In this document: positions 33,350 through 42,001 of the stretch, piece after piece | Numbering within the stretch: the first letter of the stretch is position 1 | Layout of the letters: every line of letters starts with the position of its first letter | NCBI GenBank assembly: GCA_963815655.1 | Contig: CAWFHK010000001.1 | Location: 1,240,001-1,304,000 of the forward strand | Direction: 5' to 3' | DNA from: JAWOLE01 sp963815655 | Lineage (GTDB): Bacteria > Acidobacteriota > Thermoanaerobaculia > UBA5066 > Gp7-AA6 | DNA length: 64,000 nucleotides | Notes under the pieces: generated by a model | The model's input: only the letters and a program-made list of their open reading frames with translations | Database searches by the model: none | Told to the model about the DNA's origin: nothing | Translations under genes and position numbers: made by a program

Positions 33350-33441
33350 GGTGGGTGGTAGGCGGTAGGTGGTAGGTGGTAGGTGGTAGGGATTGGGAAG
33401 GCTCGAGCCCTAACACCTATGACCTACGACCTACCACCTGG
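33350..33441. repeat. Inverted 7-mer array, GGTAGGT/ACCTACC family
   Basis: Six units (GGTGGGT, GGTAGGC, GGTAGGT three times, GGTAGGG) at 33350-33391 are followed by CCCTAAC, ACCTATG, ACCTACG, ACCTACC and ACCTGG at 33408-33441. The second arm ends exactly at the ilvE stop codon. Confidence 0.9.
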
Positions 33442-34380
33442 CTAGACCCGGGCTTCGACGGGCACGGGGGTCAACCAGCCGTAGCTGTCCTCGAAGTCTC
33501 CGGCCAGCAGGCCGAAGAATTCCTTCTGCAGCCGCGCCGTGACCGGGCCGCGGCGGCCCGGACCGACGGGAATCCTGTCCACGGAGCGGATCGGCGTGAT
33601 CTCCGCCGCCGTTCCGGTGAAGAAGATCTCATCGGCGATGTAGAGCATCTCGCGCGCGATCTGCTGCTCGGCGACCGTGTAGCCGGCGTCGCGCGCGATC
33701 GTGATGACCGTGTCCCGGGTGATCCCGGGGAGGATCGTGCCGGCGAGCGGCGGCGTGAGGATCCTTCCGCCATACACGAGGAAGAGATTCTCGCCGCTCC
33801 CTTCGGAGACGCGTCCGCTGCTGTCCAGGGCGATCCCTTCCGTGTAGCCGTTGGTGATCGCCTCCATCTTGATCAGTGCCGAGTTGACGTAGTTCCCGGT
33901 CGCCTTCGCCATGGCCGGAAAGGTGTTGGGCGCCATGCGGTTCCACGAGGAGACGCAGACGTCCACGCCCCCCTCGATCGCCTCGTCGCCGAGGTATTTC
34001 CCCCATTTCCAGACGGCGATGAGGACGTCGATCGGGCTCTTGAGCGGATTGACCCCGAGCGCGCCCAGGCCGCGGTACACGACGGGCCGGATGTAGCACT
34101 CCTCGAATCCGTTGGCGCGGACGGTGTCGAGGATCGCGGCCTTGAACTCGTCGGGAGAAAAAGGGATCTCCATGCGGTAGACCTTGCAGGAGTCGTACAG
34201 CCTCTTGACGTGCTCGTCCAGGCGGAAGGCGGCCGGGCCGTTCTTCGTCTTGTAGACGCGAATCCCCTCGAACATGGCCGACCCGTAATGAAACACGTGC
34301 GAGAAAGCGTGGATCTTCGCGTCCGCGAAGTCCACGAGCCGCCCGTTCATCCAGACCTTCTTGACGTCTTTGTAAGGCAT
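33442..34380 (-). CDS. ilvE: Branched-chain amino acid aminotransferase
   Basis: This class IV PLP aminotransferase carries out the last step of Val, Leu and Ile synthesis. The 312-residue protein has the family motifs HYGSAMFEGIRVY, RPVVYRG, the PLP Lys in GNYVNSALIKMEA, and the signature EGSGENLFLV with TILPGITRDTVI. ATG 34380 is preceded by GGAGGTCGC; the frame extends to 34449 but those residues are not homologous. It lies downstream of rsmE in the long minus-strand series. Confidence 0.95.
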   Translation of the reverse strand: MPYKDVKKVWMNGRLVDFADAKIHAFSHVFHYGSAMFEGIRVYKTKNGPAAFRLDEHVKRLYDSCKVYRMEIPFSPDEFKAAILDTVRANGFEECYIRPVVYRGLGALGVNPLKSPIDVLIAVWKWGKYLGDEAIEGGVDVCVSSWNRMAPNTFPAMAKATGNYVNSALIKMEAITNGYTEGIALDSSGRVSEGSGENLFLVYGGRILTPPLAGTILPGITRDTVITIARDAGYTVAEQQIAREMLYIADEIFFTGTAAEITPIRSVDRIPVGPGRRGPVTARLQKEFFGLLAGDFEDSYGWLTPVPVEARV

Positions 34381-34460
34381 GCGACCTCCGCAGCGGTGAG
34401 ACTGTTCGCGGTACAGCGCAGTATCTCGCCGTCTTCGTCGCGGTGTCAATCCGTAAGAAT

Positions 34461-34531
34461 CTGTGATTTGTGATTTGTGATTTGTGAATGAGGCCCGAGC
34501 GCGGCCGATTCACAATTCATTTCATCATTCA
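34461..34531. repeat. Inverted 7-mer array, TTGTGAT/ATTCACA family
   Basis: CTGTGAT, TTGTGAT twice and TTGTGAA (34461-34488) are followed by ATTCACA, ATTCATT and a degenerate TCATCATTCA (34508-34531) that contains the rsmE stop. It is a relative of the 27556 and 11860 arrays. Confidence 0.8.
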
Positions 34532-35257
34532 GGGTTTGCCTCGCACGAGGAGAGCGCGCGCGAGCACGAGAGCGGCGATCGCCGCGGTCTCGGCGCGCAG
34601 CTTGCCGGCGGGAAGGGAGACGACGGACCAGCCGCGCGCGCGCGCCGTCTCGCGCTCCTCCGCCGTCCATCCGCCTTCGGGACCGACGAGCAGGGTGATG
34701 GCCCGATCGGAGGGCCCGGGCGGGAACGCCTCTCCCTCCGGGTCGAGGAGAATCCGGTGAGAGTCGGGGCGCTCCGACAGGACGCGGTCGAGCGGGATCG
34801 GCCCGGCGATCCGGGGCCAGCGCGGAGACTCGCATTGCTTCGCCGCCTCGCGCGCCACGCGTTCGAGCCTCGCGAGCATCGCCGCGGACCCTCGGAACGG
34901 CTGCGTCCGGGCGCTCGCGACGAGCGTCACGCTCTCGGCCGAGAGCTCCGTGGCCTTCTCCACCAGCCACGCCAGCCGTTCCGCGCGCAGCCCCGCCACG
35001 AAGAGCGCGGCCGGCGCGACCGTTTCGGTCCGTTCGCTCGCGGGGAAGATTCGCTCGACAACGACTTCGCCTCCCCCGCGGTCCAAACGCGTCAGGAGCG
35101 CCTCCGCCTCCCGGCCGCTTCCGTCGAAGAGGACGACGGAGTCTCCCGCGCGGAGTCTCCGGGCGCGCGCGTGCGCGGCTTCCTCGCGAGAGAGGCTCGC
35201 GGTCTCTCCGGGCGAAGGCAGCGGCGACGCTACGAGACGCGCCCGAGGCGGACGCAT
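34529..35257 (-). CDS. rsmE: 16S rRNA (uracil1498-N3)-methyltransferase
   Basis: RsmE methylates U1498 at the decoding site. The 242-residue SPOUT protein has an N-terminal PUA-like domain (HARARRLRAGDSVVLFDGSG) and the C-terminal knot LLVGPEGGWTAEERE with LPAGKLRAETAAIAAL. ATG 35257 lies inside the end of prmA, a 28-base overlap, so the two are coupled; the frame upstream belongs to another register of prmA. Confidence 0.94.
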   Translation of the reverse strand: MRPPRARLVASPLPSPGETASLSREEAAHARARRLRAGDSVVLFDGSGREAEALLTRLDRGGGEVVVERIFPASERTETVAPAALFVAGLRAERLAWLVEKATELSAESVTLVASARTQPFRGSAAMLARLERVAREAAKQCESPRWPRIAGPIPLDRVLSERPDSHRILLDPEGEAFPPGPSDRAITLLVGPEGGWTAEERETARARGWSVVSLPAGKLRAETAAIAALVLARALLVRGKP

Positions 35258-36060
35258 GCCCACTCCCCTTCCGCGCGGCGGCCCGAGAGCACCCAGCGCG
35301 GCGAACGCAGGCGGGCCATCACGCGCTCCTCCCTGTCGATCGGGATTCCCGAAAGGACCAGCCGGCCCCCCGGGGCGACTCGGCCCATCACGGCGGCGCG
35401 CATCGGCAGGAACTCTTCCGGCAGCAGGTTCGCGACGACGAGTGGAAATATTCCGGCGACGGCCTCCACGGCCCCGGCGAGGAGCGAGACGCGCGAGCCG
35501 AACGGGTGAAGGCGGAGGTTGTCGCGCGCCACGAAGACGGCCTCGGAATCCGTGTCGAGCGCGACCGCGCGGCAAGCCCCGAGAGCCGCCGCGGCGAGCG
35601 CGAGGACGCCGGAGCCGGTGCCGACGTCGAGGACCGCGAGGCCGTCGGGCGGCTCTTCCTCCAGGCAGAGGAGCGCGAGACGCGTGGACTCGTGGCCGCC
35701 CGTTCCGAAAGCCGTGGAGGCCGGCAGCCGCAGGGCGATCCGTCCGGACGGAGGGCGCGAATCGGAAGGATCGCCCGGGTCGATCCAGAACCGCTCGCCC
35801 ACGGCGAAGGGGCGCGAAGCCGCCCGGAAGTCTTCGAGAGGGTCGCCCTCCGGGATGTCCGTGACCAGATCGTTACGGACCCGGGAGTCCGACAGCGCCC
35901 GGCTCGCCCGCCGGGCGGCTTCCGCCTCGCGAAAGCACGCGACGAGGTCGCGCCCCTCCTCCACGAAACCGAGCGGCCCGTGGAGCCACACGGTCCCGAG
36001 GACGGCGTCGTCCTTTGCCTTCCTCGGGATGAGGAGCCGCGAGTACTTCCGCCGAGCCAT
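35230..36060 (-). CDS. prmA: Ribosomal protein L11 methyltransferase
   Basis: PrmA trimethylates ribosomal protein L11. The 276-residue protein has a short N-terminal substrate domain, then the class I SAM domain: FGTGGHESTRLALLCLE (the family signature), LDVGTGSGVLALAAA, AVALDTDSEAV and VVANLLPEEF. ATG 36060 directly abuts a 7-mer array (CACCT-ATG), leaving no ribosome-binding site. It follows dnaJ, as is common in several phyla, and overlaps rsmE. Confidence 0.93.
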   Translation of the reverse strand: MARRKYSRLLIPRKAKDDAVLGTVWLHGPLGFVEEGRDLVACFREAEAARRASRALSDSRVRNDLVTDIPEGDPLEDFRAASRPFAVGERFWIDPGDPSDSRPPSGRIALRLPASTAFGTGGHESTRLALLCLEEEPPDGLAVLDVGTGSGVLALAAAALGACRAVALDTDSEAVFVARDNLRLHPFGSRVSLLAGAVEAVAGIFPLVVANLLPEEFLPMRAAVMGRVAPGGRLVLSGIPIDREERVMARLRSPRWVLSGRRAEGEWACVRLGRVS

Positions 36061-36129
36061 AGGTGTCAGGTGGTAGGTGGTAGGGAGCAGACCCGGACCC
36101 TACCACCGACGACCTAACACCCACCACCT
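36061..36129. repeat. Inverted 7-mer array, AGGTGGT/ACCTACC family
   Basis: AGGTGTC, AGGTGGT, AGGTGGT and AGGG (36061-36085) are followed by ACCCTAC, CACCGAC, GACCTAA, CACCCAC and CACCTC (36097-36129). It touches the prmA start codon on one side and lies 1 base from the dnaJ stop on the other. Confidence 0.85.
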
Positions 36130-36130
36130 C

Positions 36131-37237
36131 TCAGGAGAAGATCTTCTTCGCCTTGTCCACGACGCTCCGGCCGGCGACGGGCGCGCCGACGAGCTCGGCG
36201 TAGCGGCGAAGGAGGTCCTTTTCCTTTTCGGAGGGGGCGTCGGGGACGATCACGCCGATGCGGACGACGAAGTCGCCGCGGCCGCGATGCCCCAGACGGC
36301 CGAAGCCGCGCCCGCGAAGTCGGATCTCCGATCCGGCCCTCGTGCCGCGATGGACCGTGATCTTCTCTTCCTCTTCGAGGGTGGGGACGGCGACCTCTCC
36401 CCCCAGGACGAGCGTCGGAAAGGGGAGGTCGAGTCCGAGCACCACGTCGTCTCCTTCGCGCTGGAAGACTTCGTGCTCCGCGACCGTCAACACGACGTAG
36501 AGGTCGCCGGACGGACCACCGCCGGCCCCGGCATCCCCCTCGCCCGCGAGTCTCAGGCGGGAGCCGGTCTCGACGCCGGCCGGGATGCGGATGCCGAGCT
36601 TGCGGCTGCCGCGCCGCCGCCCTTCGCCCCGGCACTGGCGGCACGGCTTGTCCACGATCTTTCCGTCGCCCCCGCAGGTGGTGCAGGGGCGTGTGACGGT
36701 CAGAAACCCCTGGGAGAAACGTTGGCGCCCGCGGCCGCCGCAGGCCGGGCAGGTGCGGGGAGCCGAGCCCGGCTCGGCGCCGGAGCCGGCGCACGCCTCG
36801 CACGGTTCGAGGCGCGAGAGGACGAGGGGAGCTTCGACGCCGAAGGCCGCGTCACGGAAGGACACCTCCATCCGGTAGACCACGTCGCTCCCCGAGGGGG
36901 GCGAAGGGGCCGCCGACCCGAACCCGGAAAAGCCGAAGAGACTCTCGAAGAGTCCCGAAAACTCGCCGAAAACGGAGGGGTCGAAGGTCTGGCCGAAGCC
37001 GGCGCCCGCGCCCGACAGTCCCGCGTGGCCGAACCGGTCGTAGCGCGCGCGTTTGTCCGGGTCGGAAAGGACGGCGTAGGCCTCCGACGCCTCCTTGAAT
37101 TTCTCCGCGGCCTCGGAATTTCCCGAGTTCCGATCCGGGTGATGGAGGAGAGCGAGCTTTCGATAAGCGGACTTGAGCTCGCCGTTCTCGGCAGTGCGAG
37201 AAACGCCCAGGACCTCGTAGTAGTCACGCTTTGACAT
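36131..37237 (-). CDS. dnaJ: Chaperone protein DnaJ
   Basis: DnaJ delivers substrates to DnaK and stimulates its ATPase. The 368-residue protein has a J domain with HPD (LLHHPDRNSG, about residue 33), a Gly/Phe-rich linker (FGEFSGLFESLFGFSGFG), four zinc-finger repeats (CEACAGSG, CPACGGRG, CTTCGGDG, CRQCRGEG) and C-terminal substrate-binding beta domains. It is the last of hrcA-grpE-dnaK-dnaJ and should share the CIRCE-controlled transcript. The gap to dnaK is 30 bases. Confidence 0.97.
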   Translation of the reverse strand: MSKRDYYEVLGVSRTAENGELKSAYRKLALLHHPDRNSGNSEAAEKFKEASEAYAVLSDPDKRARYDRFGHAGLSGAGAGFGQTFDPSVFGEFSGLFESLFGFSGFGSAAPSPPSGSDVVYRMEVSFRDAAFGVEAPLVLSRLEPCEACAGSGAEPGSAPRTCPACGGRGRQRFSQGFLTVTRPCTTCGGDGKIVDKPCRQCRGEGRRRGSRKLGIRIPAGVETGSRLRLAGEGDAGAGGGPSGDLYVVLTVAEHEVFQREGDDVVLGLDLPFPTLVLGGEVAVPTLEEEEKITVHRGTRAGSEIRLRGRGFGRLGHRGRGDFVVRIGVIVPDAPSEKEKDLLRRYAELVGAPVAGRSVVDKAKKIFS

Positions 37238-37267
37238 CGGTGACCGGTCAGAGGGGGCTGGACGCCG

Positions 37268-39106
37268 TCACGGCTGGCCGGCCTCGGCGGAGCCCTTGGC
37301 CGCGGAACGCTGCAGCATCACGCGGGTCAGCAGCTTGGAGACCCCCTGCATGTCGAAGATCGCCTCCTTCAGCGCCTCCCGCGAGTCCGCGGCCGCGATG
37401 TCCCGGGAGCGCCTCAGGGTCTCCTCGATCCGCTCCCGTTCGTCCGGCGCGAACGCGGTGATGAACTCCGCGAAGACACGCTCGTTGGAGGCGAGCATCC
37501 CTTCCAGCCGGTTCCGGATCTGCGAGAGCTCCCGCCGCTGGCGGTCCGCCTCCGCGAAGGCGGACGCCTCGTTGATGATCCTGTCGATCTCGTCCTGGGA
37601 GAGGCCGCCCGCCGGGCTGATCTGGATCCCCTGGGCCTTGCCGGTCGCCAGGTCGCGCGCCGAGACGTTGACGATCCCGTTGGAATCGATCGCGAAACTG
37701 ACCTCGATCTGCGGGACCCCGCGCGGCGCGGCCGGAATGCCCACGAGCTCGAAGCGTCCGAGCGACTTGTTCTCGGCCGCCACCTCCCGCTCGCCCTGGA
37801 GGACGTGGATCTCCACGACCGACTGGTTGTCGCCGACCGTTGTGAAGACCTTCGTGTTCTTCGTCGGGATCGTGGAATTGCGCTCGATCAACTTCTCGAA
37901 GACGCCCCCGTGCACCTCGATGCCGAGCGAGAGGGGCGTGACGTCCAGGAGCACGACGTCCTTGATCTCCCCCTTGAGCACGCCCCCCTGGATCGCGGCG
38001 CCGATCGCGACGACCTCGTCCGGGTTGATCTCCCGGTTGGGCTCCCGGCCGAAGAGTTCCGCCACGATCTGCTGCACGCGCGGCGTGCGCGTCTGTCCTC
38101 CCACGACGATCACCTGGTCCACGTCGGAGGCCTTCAACCCGGCCGCCTTCAGGGCGTCGAGGCAAGGCGCCGCCGTGCGGTCGATCAGGTCCGCCACGAG
38201 CGACTCGAAACGGGCGCGCGACAGGGTCCGGTTGATGTGCTTGGGGCCCGCGGAGTCCGCGGAGATGAACGGCAGGGTGATCGTGGACTCCATCGCCGTC
38301 GAGAGCTCGCACTTGGCCTTCTCCGCGGCCTCCTTCAATCTCTGGAGCGCCATCCGGTCCTGGCGCAGATCGATGCCGGTCGAGCGCTCGAAGTCGGAGA
38401 GGAGCCAGTCCATGACCTTCTTGTCGAAATCCTCCCCGCCGAGGTAGGTGTCGCCAGCCGTCGCCTTGACCTCGTAGATGCCGTCGCCCAGCTCGAGGAT
38501 CGAGATGTCGAAGGTCCCGCCGCCAAGGTCGTAGACGGCGACGATCTCGCTCCCCTTCCGGTCCAGGCCGTACGCGAGGGAGGCGGCCGTCGGCTCGTTG
38601 AAGATGCGCAGGACCTCCAGCCCCGCGATCCGGCCGGCGTCCCTCGTGGCCTGCCGCTGGGCGTCGTCGAAGTAGGCCGGAACGGTGATGATCGCTTCCG
38701 TGATTTCCTCGCCGAGTGCCTCCTCCGAGAATTCCTTGATCTCCCGCAGGATGAAGGCCGAGATCTCCTCGGGGCTGTAGTCCCGCGAGCGCGCGCGGAT
38801 CTTGATGTCGCCGTTGGTCGCCTGGACGATCTCGTACGGCAGGACCTCGCGGGCGTGGCGCGTCTCCTCCGATTCGAACTTGCGCCCGACGAGCCGCTTG
38901 ACGGCAAAGACCGTGTTCATCGGGTTCGTGATCGCCTGCCGCTTGGCGATCTGCCCGACCAGCCTCTCGTTGTCCTCGGTGAAGCCCACGATCGACGGCG
39001 TCGTGCGGCTTCCCTCCCGGTTGCAGATCACCTGCGGGGTCGCGCCCTCCACGACGGCGACGCAGCAGTTGGTGGTGCCCAGGTCGATTCCGAGGATCTT
39101 GCTCAT
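37268..39106 (-). CDS. dnaK: Chaperone protein DnaK
   Basis: DnaK is the Hsp70 chaperone. The 612-residue protein has the nucleotide-binding domain (GIDLGTTNCCVAV, AYFDDAQRQATRDAG, VYDLGGGTFDISIL, VGGQTRTPRVQ), the interdomain linker VVLLDVTPLSLGIE and the substrate domain. It is about 25 residues shorter than E. coli DnaK and its acidic tail is replaced by GSAEAGQP, so the C-terminal EEV(K)-like element is absent. ATG 39106. Its upstream gap to grpE is filled by a 7-mer array. Confidence 0.97.
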   Translation of the reverse strand: MSKILGIDLGTTNCCVAVVEGATPQVICNREGSRTTPSIVGFTEDNERLVGQIAKRQAITNPMNTVFAVKRLVGRKFESEETRHAREVLPYEIVQATNGDIKIRARSRDYSPEEISAFILREIKEFSEEALGEEITEAIITVPAYFDDAQRQATRDAGRIAGLEVLRIFNEPTAASLAYGLDRKGSEIVAVYDLGGGTFDISILELGDGIYEVKATAGDTYLGGEDFDKKVMDWLLSDFERSTGIDLRQDRMALQRLKEAAEKAKCELSTAMESTITLPFISADSAGPKHINRTLSRARFESLVADLIDRTAAPCLDALKAAGLKASDVDQVIVVGGQTRTPRVQQIVAELFGREPNREINPDEVVAIGAAIQGGVLKGEIKDVVLLDVTPLSLGIEVHGGVFEKLIERNSTIPTKNTKVFTTVGDNQSVVEIHVLQGEREVAAENKSLGRFELVGIPAAPRGVPQIEVSFAIDSNGIVNVSARDLATGKAQGIQISPAGGLSQDEIDRIINEASAFAEADRQRRELSQIRNRLEGMLASNERVFAEFITAFAPDERERIEETLRRSRDIAAADSREALKEAIFDMQGVSKLLTRVMLQRSAAKGSAEAGQP

Positions 39107-39130
39107 GCGACCGCCTCGGGGCCGGAAAGC

Positions 39131-39210
39131 GAAAGTCGAAAATCGGGAATCGGAATGAAGGCGCCGGCGCTCATTCCGATTCCCGATTTCCGGTTTCCGA
39201 TTCCCGATCC
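39131..39210. repeat. Inverted 7-mer array, GGGAATC/ATTCCCG family
   Basis: GAAAGTC, GAAAATC, GGGAATC and GGAATG (39131-39157) are followed by ATTCCG, ATTCCCG, ATTTCCG, GTTTCCG, ATTCCCG and ATCC (39173-39210). The second arm is translated on the minus strand as the C terminus of GrpE and includes its stop codon. Confidence 0.85.
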
Positions 39211-39806
39211 TCGTCTTCTTTCGGGACGGCGACCTTGACCAGGGCGGGGCGCAGCAGCTTGTCGTTCAGGAAGTACCCCTTGCGGAGGACATCCAGGATC
39301 GCGTCCTTGGGCGCCTTGTCCGTCGCCTCGGTGGAGACGGCCTCATGGACGTTGGGATCGAAGGCGCCGGACGTGTCCACCTCGGTGACCCCGTATCTTC
39401 GCCACAGCTCGTCGATCTGCCGCCGGATCATCGCGACGCCCTGACCGAGATCCTCCTCCAGCGCTTCCGCGGGCGCGTGCGCCAGGGCCCGGTCGAAGCT
39501 GTCGGAGATCGGGAACAGGTCGAGGAGGAAGTTCCCGAGGGCGAACCGGAAGTACTCGCTCTTCTCCCGCTCCGCGCGCTTGCGCATGTTCTCGAACTCG
39601 GCGAGCTTGCGCAGGTGGCGGTCCTTCAGATCGCTCAGGTCCTTCTGGGCCGAGCGGAGCTTCTCCTCGGCCGACGCGATCGCGGAGCGCTCCTCTTCTT
39701 CGAGCACCGCTTCCAGCGTGTCTCCGGGGTCGCTCATGTCGATCGTGTCCGGGTCCGCCGGCCCGTCGGAAACAGGACCGCCGCCGGGTTCCCTCTTGCG
39801 GCTCAT
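39171..39806 (-). CDS. grpE: Nucleotide exchange factor GrpE
   Basis: GrpE releases ADP from DnaK. The 211-residue protein has a long N-terminal coiled coil (EEKLRSAQKDLSDLKDRHL, EFENMRKRAEREK) and a C-terminal beta domain (GVTEVDTSGAFDPNVHEAV, LRKGYFLNDKLLRPALVKV). ATG 39806 overlaps the hrcA stop (ATGA); the frame further upstream is antisense to nothing real and is ignored. The last 11 residues, RESETGNRESE, and the stop are encoded by a 7-mer array. Confidence 0.95.
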   Translation of the reverse strand: MSRKREPGGGPVSDGPADPDTIDMSDPGDTLEAVLEEEERSAIASAEEKLRSAQKDLSDLKDRHLRKLAEFENMRKRAEREKSEYFRFALGNFLLDLFPISDSFDRALAHAPAEALEEDLGQGVAMIRRQIDELWRRYGVTEVDTSGAFDPNVHEAVSTEATDKAPKDAILDVLRKGYFLNDKLLRPALVKVAVPKEDEDRESETGNRESE

Positions 39807-40864
39807 CGCGAGGGAATCTCCCTTTCGCGCCCGTCGCGCCTCTCGAGCCTCTCCGACAGCGCCTTCCCGAGCAGCTCGACGACCGGGATGACCCGCGGGT
39901 ACTCCCGGCGCGCCGGGCCGAGAACGCCGAGAGTTCCGGAAAGCGCTTCGCCGGCGCCGTAGGAGGTCAGGACCGCGGAGAGCCGCGGATCGGCCGTCAG
40001 CGCCTGCTCGGAACCGAGCACCACGCAGGTCCGCCCGGAATCCAGGTAGCGGGTCATCAGGTCGAGCAGGCGGGCCTTCTCTTCGAAGGCCCAGAAGACT
40101 CTCTTCAGGGAATCGACGTCGGCGAACTCCGGCTTGTTCAGGAGCCGCGCCGTCCCGTCCACGTAGATCTGTTCCTGCGTTTCCGAGCCCTCGAGCGCCT
40201 GCCGGCCGAGCGCGAGCGTCCGGGCAAGGATCTTGTCGTAGGTGGCCTTCTCCTGCGCCAACGCCTCGACCAGGAGGCGGCGGGCCTCGTAGAGCGTCCG
40301 GCCGCAGAACTCCCGGGTGATGCGCTCGCTCATGGCCTCCAGCTCCCGGGCCGTGTAGTCGACCCCGGTCTCGACGACCCGGGAGAGCACCTCGGGTCCG
40401 CTGATCTGGACGACCAGGATCTTCCCGGGCGCGACCGGCAGGAACTTGAAGCCGTCCACGACCGTGTGGAGAGCGTCCGGGGCCACGACGAAGCCCACTT
40501 CGCCCGACAGCCGGGAGAGGAGGCGGGAAGCCGCCTGGAAGAGGCGCGGGACGTCGGCCCCCGCGGAGGAGAGGTCGGAATCCACCTGCTCCCGCACGTC
40601 GCCGGCGATCTGACGGTGGCGCATCAGCTCGTCGATGTAGAGGCGGTAGGCCTGATCCGTCGGCACGCGCCCGGCGGAGGTGTGAGGCTGCGTCAGGAAC
40701 CCCAGGTCGGTCAGGTCCGCCATGATGTTCCGAATCGAGGCGGGAGAGAGATGGAATCGGCTCGACTTGAACAGCGTCCGGGAAGACACCGGCCGGCCCG
40801 TGTCCACATGGACGCGGATGATTTCCTTCAGGATCGTCCGGCTGCGAACATCCAAGGTCTTCAT
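39803..40864 (-). CDS. hrcA: Heat-inducible transcription repressor HrcA
   Basis: HrcA represses class I heat-shock operons by binding CIRCE. The 353-residue protein has an N-terminal winged helix (MKTLDVRSRTILKEIIRVHV, SPASIRNIMADLTDLGFLTQPHTSAGRVPT) and a GAF-like effector domain. A CIRCE element lies 16 bases upstream of the ATG at 40864. It heads hrcA-grpE-dnaK-dnaJ, giving autoregulation and heat induction of the chaperones and perhaps of prmA and rsmE downstream. Confidence 0.96.
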   Translation of the reverse strand: MKTLDVRSRTILKEIIRVHVDTGRPVSSRTLFKSSRFHLSPASIRNIMADLTDLGFLTQPHTSAGRVPTDQAYRLYIDELMRHRQIAGDVREQVDSDLSSAGADVPRLFQAASRLLSRLSGEVGFVVAPDALHTVVDGFKFLPVAPGKILVVQISGPEVLSRVVETGVDYTARELEAMSERITREFCGRTLYEARRLLVEALAQEKATYDKILARTLALGRQALEGSETQEQIYVDGTARLLNKPEFADVDSLKRVFWAFEEKARLLDLMTRYLDSGRTCVVLGSEQALTADPRLSAVLTSYGAGEALSGTLGVLGPARREYPRVIPVVELLGKALSERLERRDGREREIPSR

Positions 40865-40879
40865 GGCTCCCGAATGAGA

Positions 40880-40906
40880 CCAGCACTCGGGTCAATCAAG
40901 TGCTAA
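40880..40906 (-). promoter_or_regulatory. CIRCE operator
   Basis: On the minus strand TTAGCACTT, a 9-base spacer and GAGTGCTGG match the CIRCE consensus TTAGCACTC-N9-GAGTGCTAA with 3 mismatches in 18. It sits directly upstream of hrcA. Confidence 0.9.
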
Positions 40907-41012
40907 GTCGCTCGCCCGGCGTTCAGTCGCCGGCGCGCCTCAGTGTAGCGCGAAAACAGGCCGGATCCACGAGCCTTCCGGAGGAAGAGATCCGGCCCTG
41001 TAGACTTCCCGC

Positions 41013-41870
41013 GTGTCCGACGTTCTGGCGTTTTCCGTGAGCCTCGTCGGGCCCGGCCGCGCCGGAAGGGCGTTCGCACGCGCCTGGATCTCGGCCGGCG
41101 GCACCCTCGGCGAAGTGGTCGGGCGCGATCCCTCCCGCGCCCGCGACGGGGTTCGAGACATCGGCGGCGGGACTCCGAGGGGATTGGACGAGTCGCACGC
41201 CGACTGCGACATTCTGGTGCTCGCGGTTCCCGACGACGCGATCGCGCCGGCCGCGGGCGCCCTGGCGGGAAGGCTCCGGTGCCGAGCCGCCTTTCACGTC
41301 AGCGGCGCTCTCGCCGCCGCCGCTCTCGATCCGCTCCGGGCCTCCGGAGCGGCGGTCGGATCGCTCCACCCGTTGAAGGTCTTCACGGGAGCCTCCGCGG
41401 AGACCTGGAGCGGCGCCTTCGTCGCGGTCGAAGGAGACGACGAGGCCGTGCGCATCGGCGAGAACCTGGTGCGTGTCATCGGTGGGCGGGCCCGACGGAT
41501 CGCGGCGGAGGCGAAGCCCCTCTACCACGCGGCCGCGACGCTGGCCGCCGGGGGAACGGCCGCGGTGGTGTCGCTCGCGACGCGCGCCTGGGAGAGGGTC
41601 GGGATCCCGGAGGGGGAGGCCCGCCCGGCTCTGGCCGACCTGGCCTCGCGCGCCGCGCAGGCCGCGGCCTCGCGGGGATTCGAAGACGCCTTCACCGGCC
41701 CGATTGCCCGCCGCGACGTCGGGACGGTCAGAGCCCACTGGCAGGCGCTCGCCGCGGCCCCGGATGCCGCGCGGCTCTACGCCCTGCTCGCCGCGGAAAC
41801 TCTCCAGCGCACGCCCGGAAGGGGAAAGGAAGAGGAGATCCTGACTTTGGTCGAGGGTCCGAAGCCATGA
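41013..41870 (+). CDS. Rossmann-fold DUF2520 protein
   Basis: This 285-residue protein matches the Rossmann-like plus DUF2520 architecture, related to NADP-dependent ketopantoate and pyrroline-carboxylate reductases. It has the dinucleotide-binding start VSLVGPGRAGRAFARAW, LVLAVPDDAIAPAA, the family segment GSLHPLKVFTG, and KPLYHAAATLAAGG in the C-terminal helical domain. No substrate is known for this family. The start is GTG 41013 with weak ribosome-binding support. Its stop overlaps a tiny frame at 41867. Confidence 0.85.
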   Translation: MSDVLAFSVSLVGPGRAGRAFARAWISAGGTLGEVVGRDPSRARDGVRDIGGGTPRGLDESHADCDILVLAVPDDAIAPAAGALAGRLRCRAAFHVSGALAAAALDPLRASGAAVGSLHPLKVFTGASAETWSGAFVAVEGDDEAVRIGENLVRVIGGRARRIAAEAKPLYHAAATLAAGGTAAVVSLATRAWERVGIPEGEARPALADLASRAAQAAASRGFEDAFTGPIARRDVGTVRAHWQALAAAPDAARLYALLAAETLQRTPGRGKEEEILTLVEGPKP

Positions 41871-41962
41871 CGGGATTCCCGCCGGCCGGGATCGTCGCTC
41901 TCGGCGACGGGTCCCTCGCGGCGCTTGGAGCGGCGGCAGCAACGGGAAAGGAGCAATGGTAG
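41867..41962 (+). CDS. Possible 31-residue protein or gene remnant
   Basis: An ATG overlapping the DUF2520 stop (ATGA) opens a 31-codon frame (MTGFPPAGIVALGDGSL...) ending TAG 41962. The Gly/Ala-rich sequence resembles the start of a truncated enzyme more than a small protein, and there is no family match. It may simply be chance coupling. Confidence 0.25.
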   Translation: MTGFPPAGIVALGDGSLAALGAAAATGKEQW

Positions 41963-42001
41963 AATTGATCAGCGCCCCTCTTCCGGGGCCGTAATCAGTT
42001 C

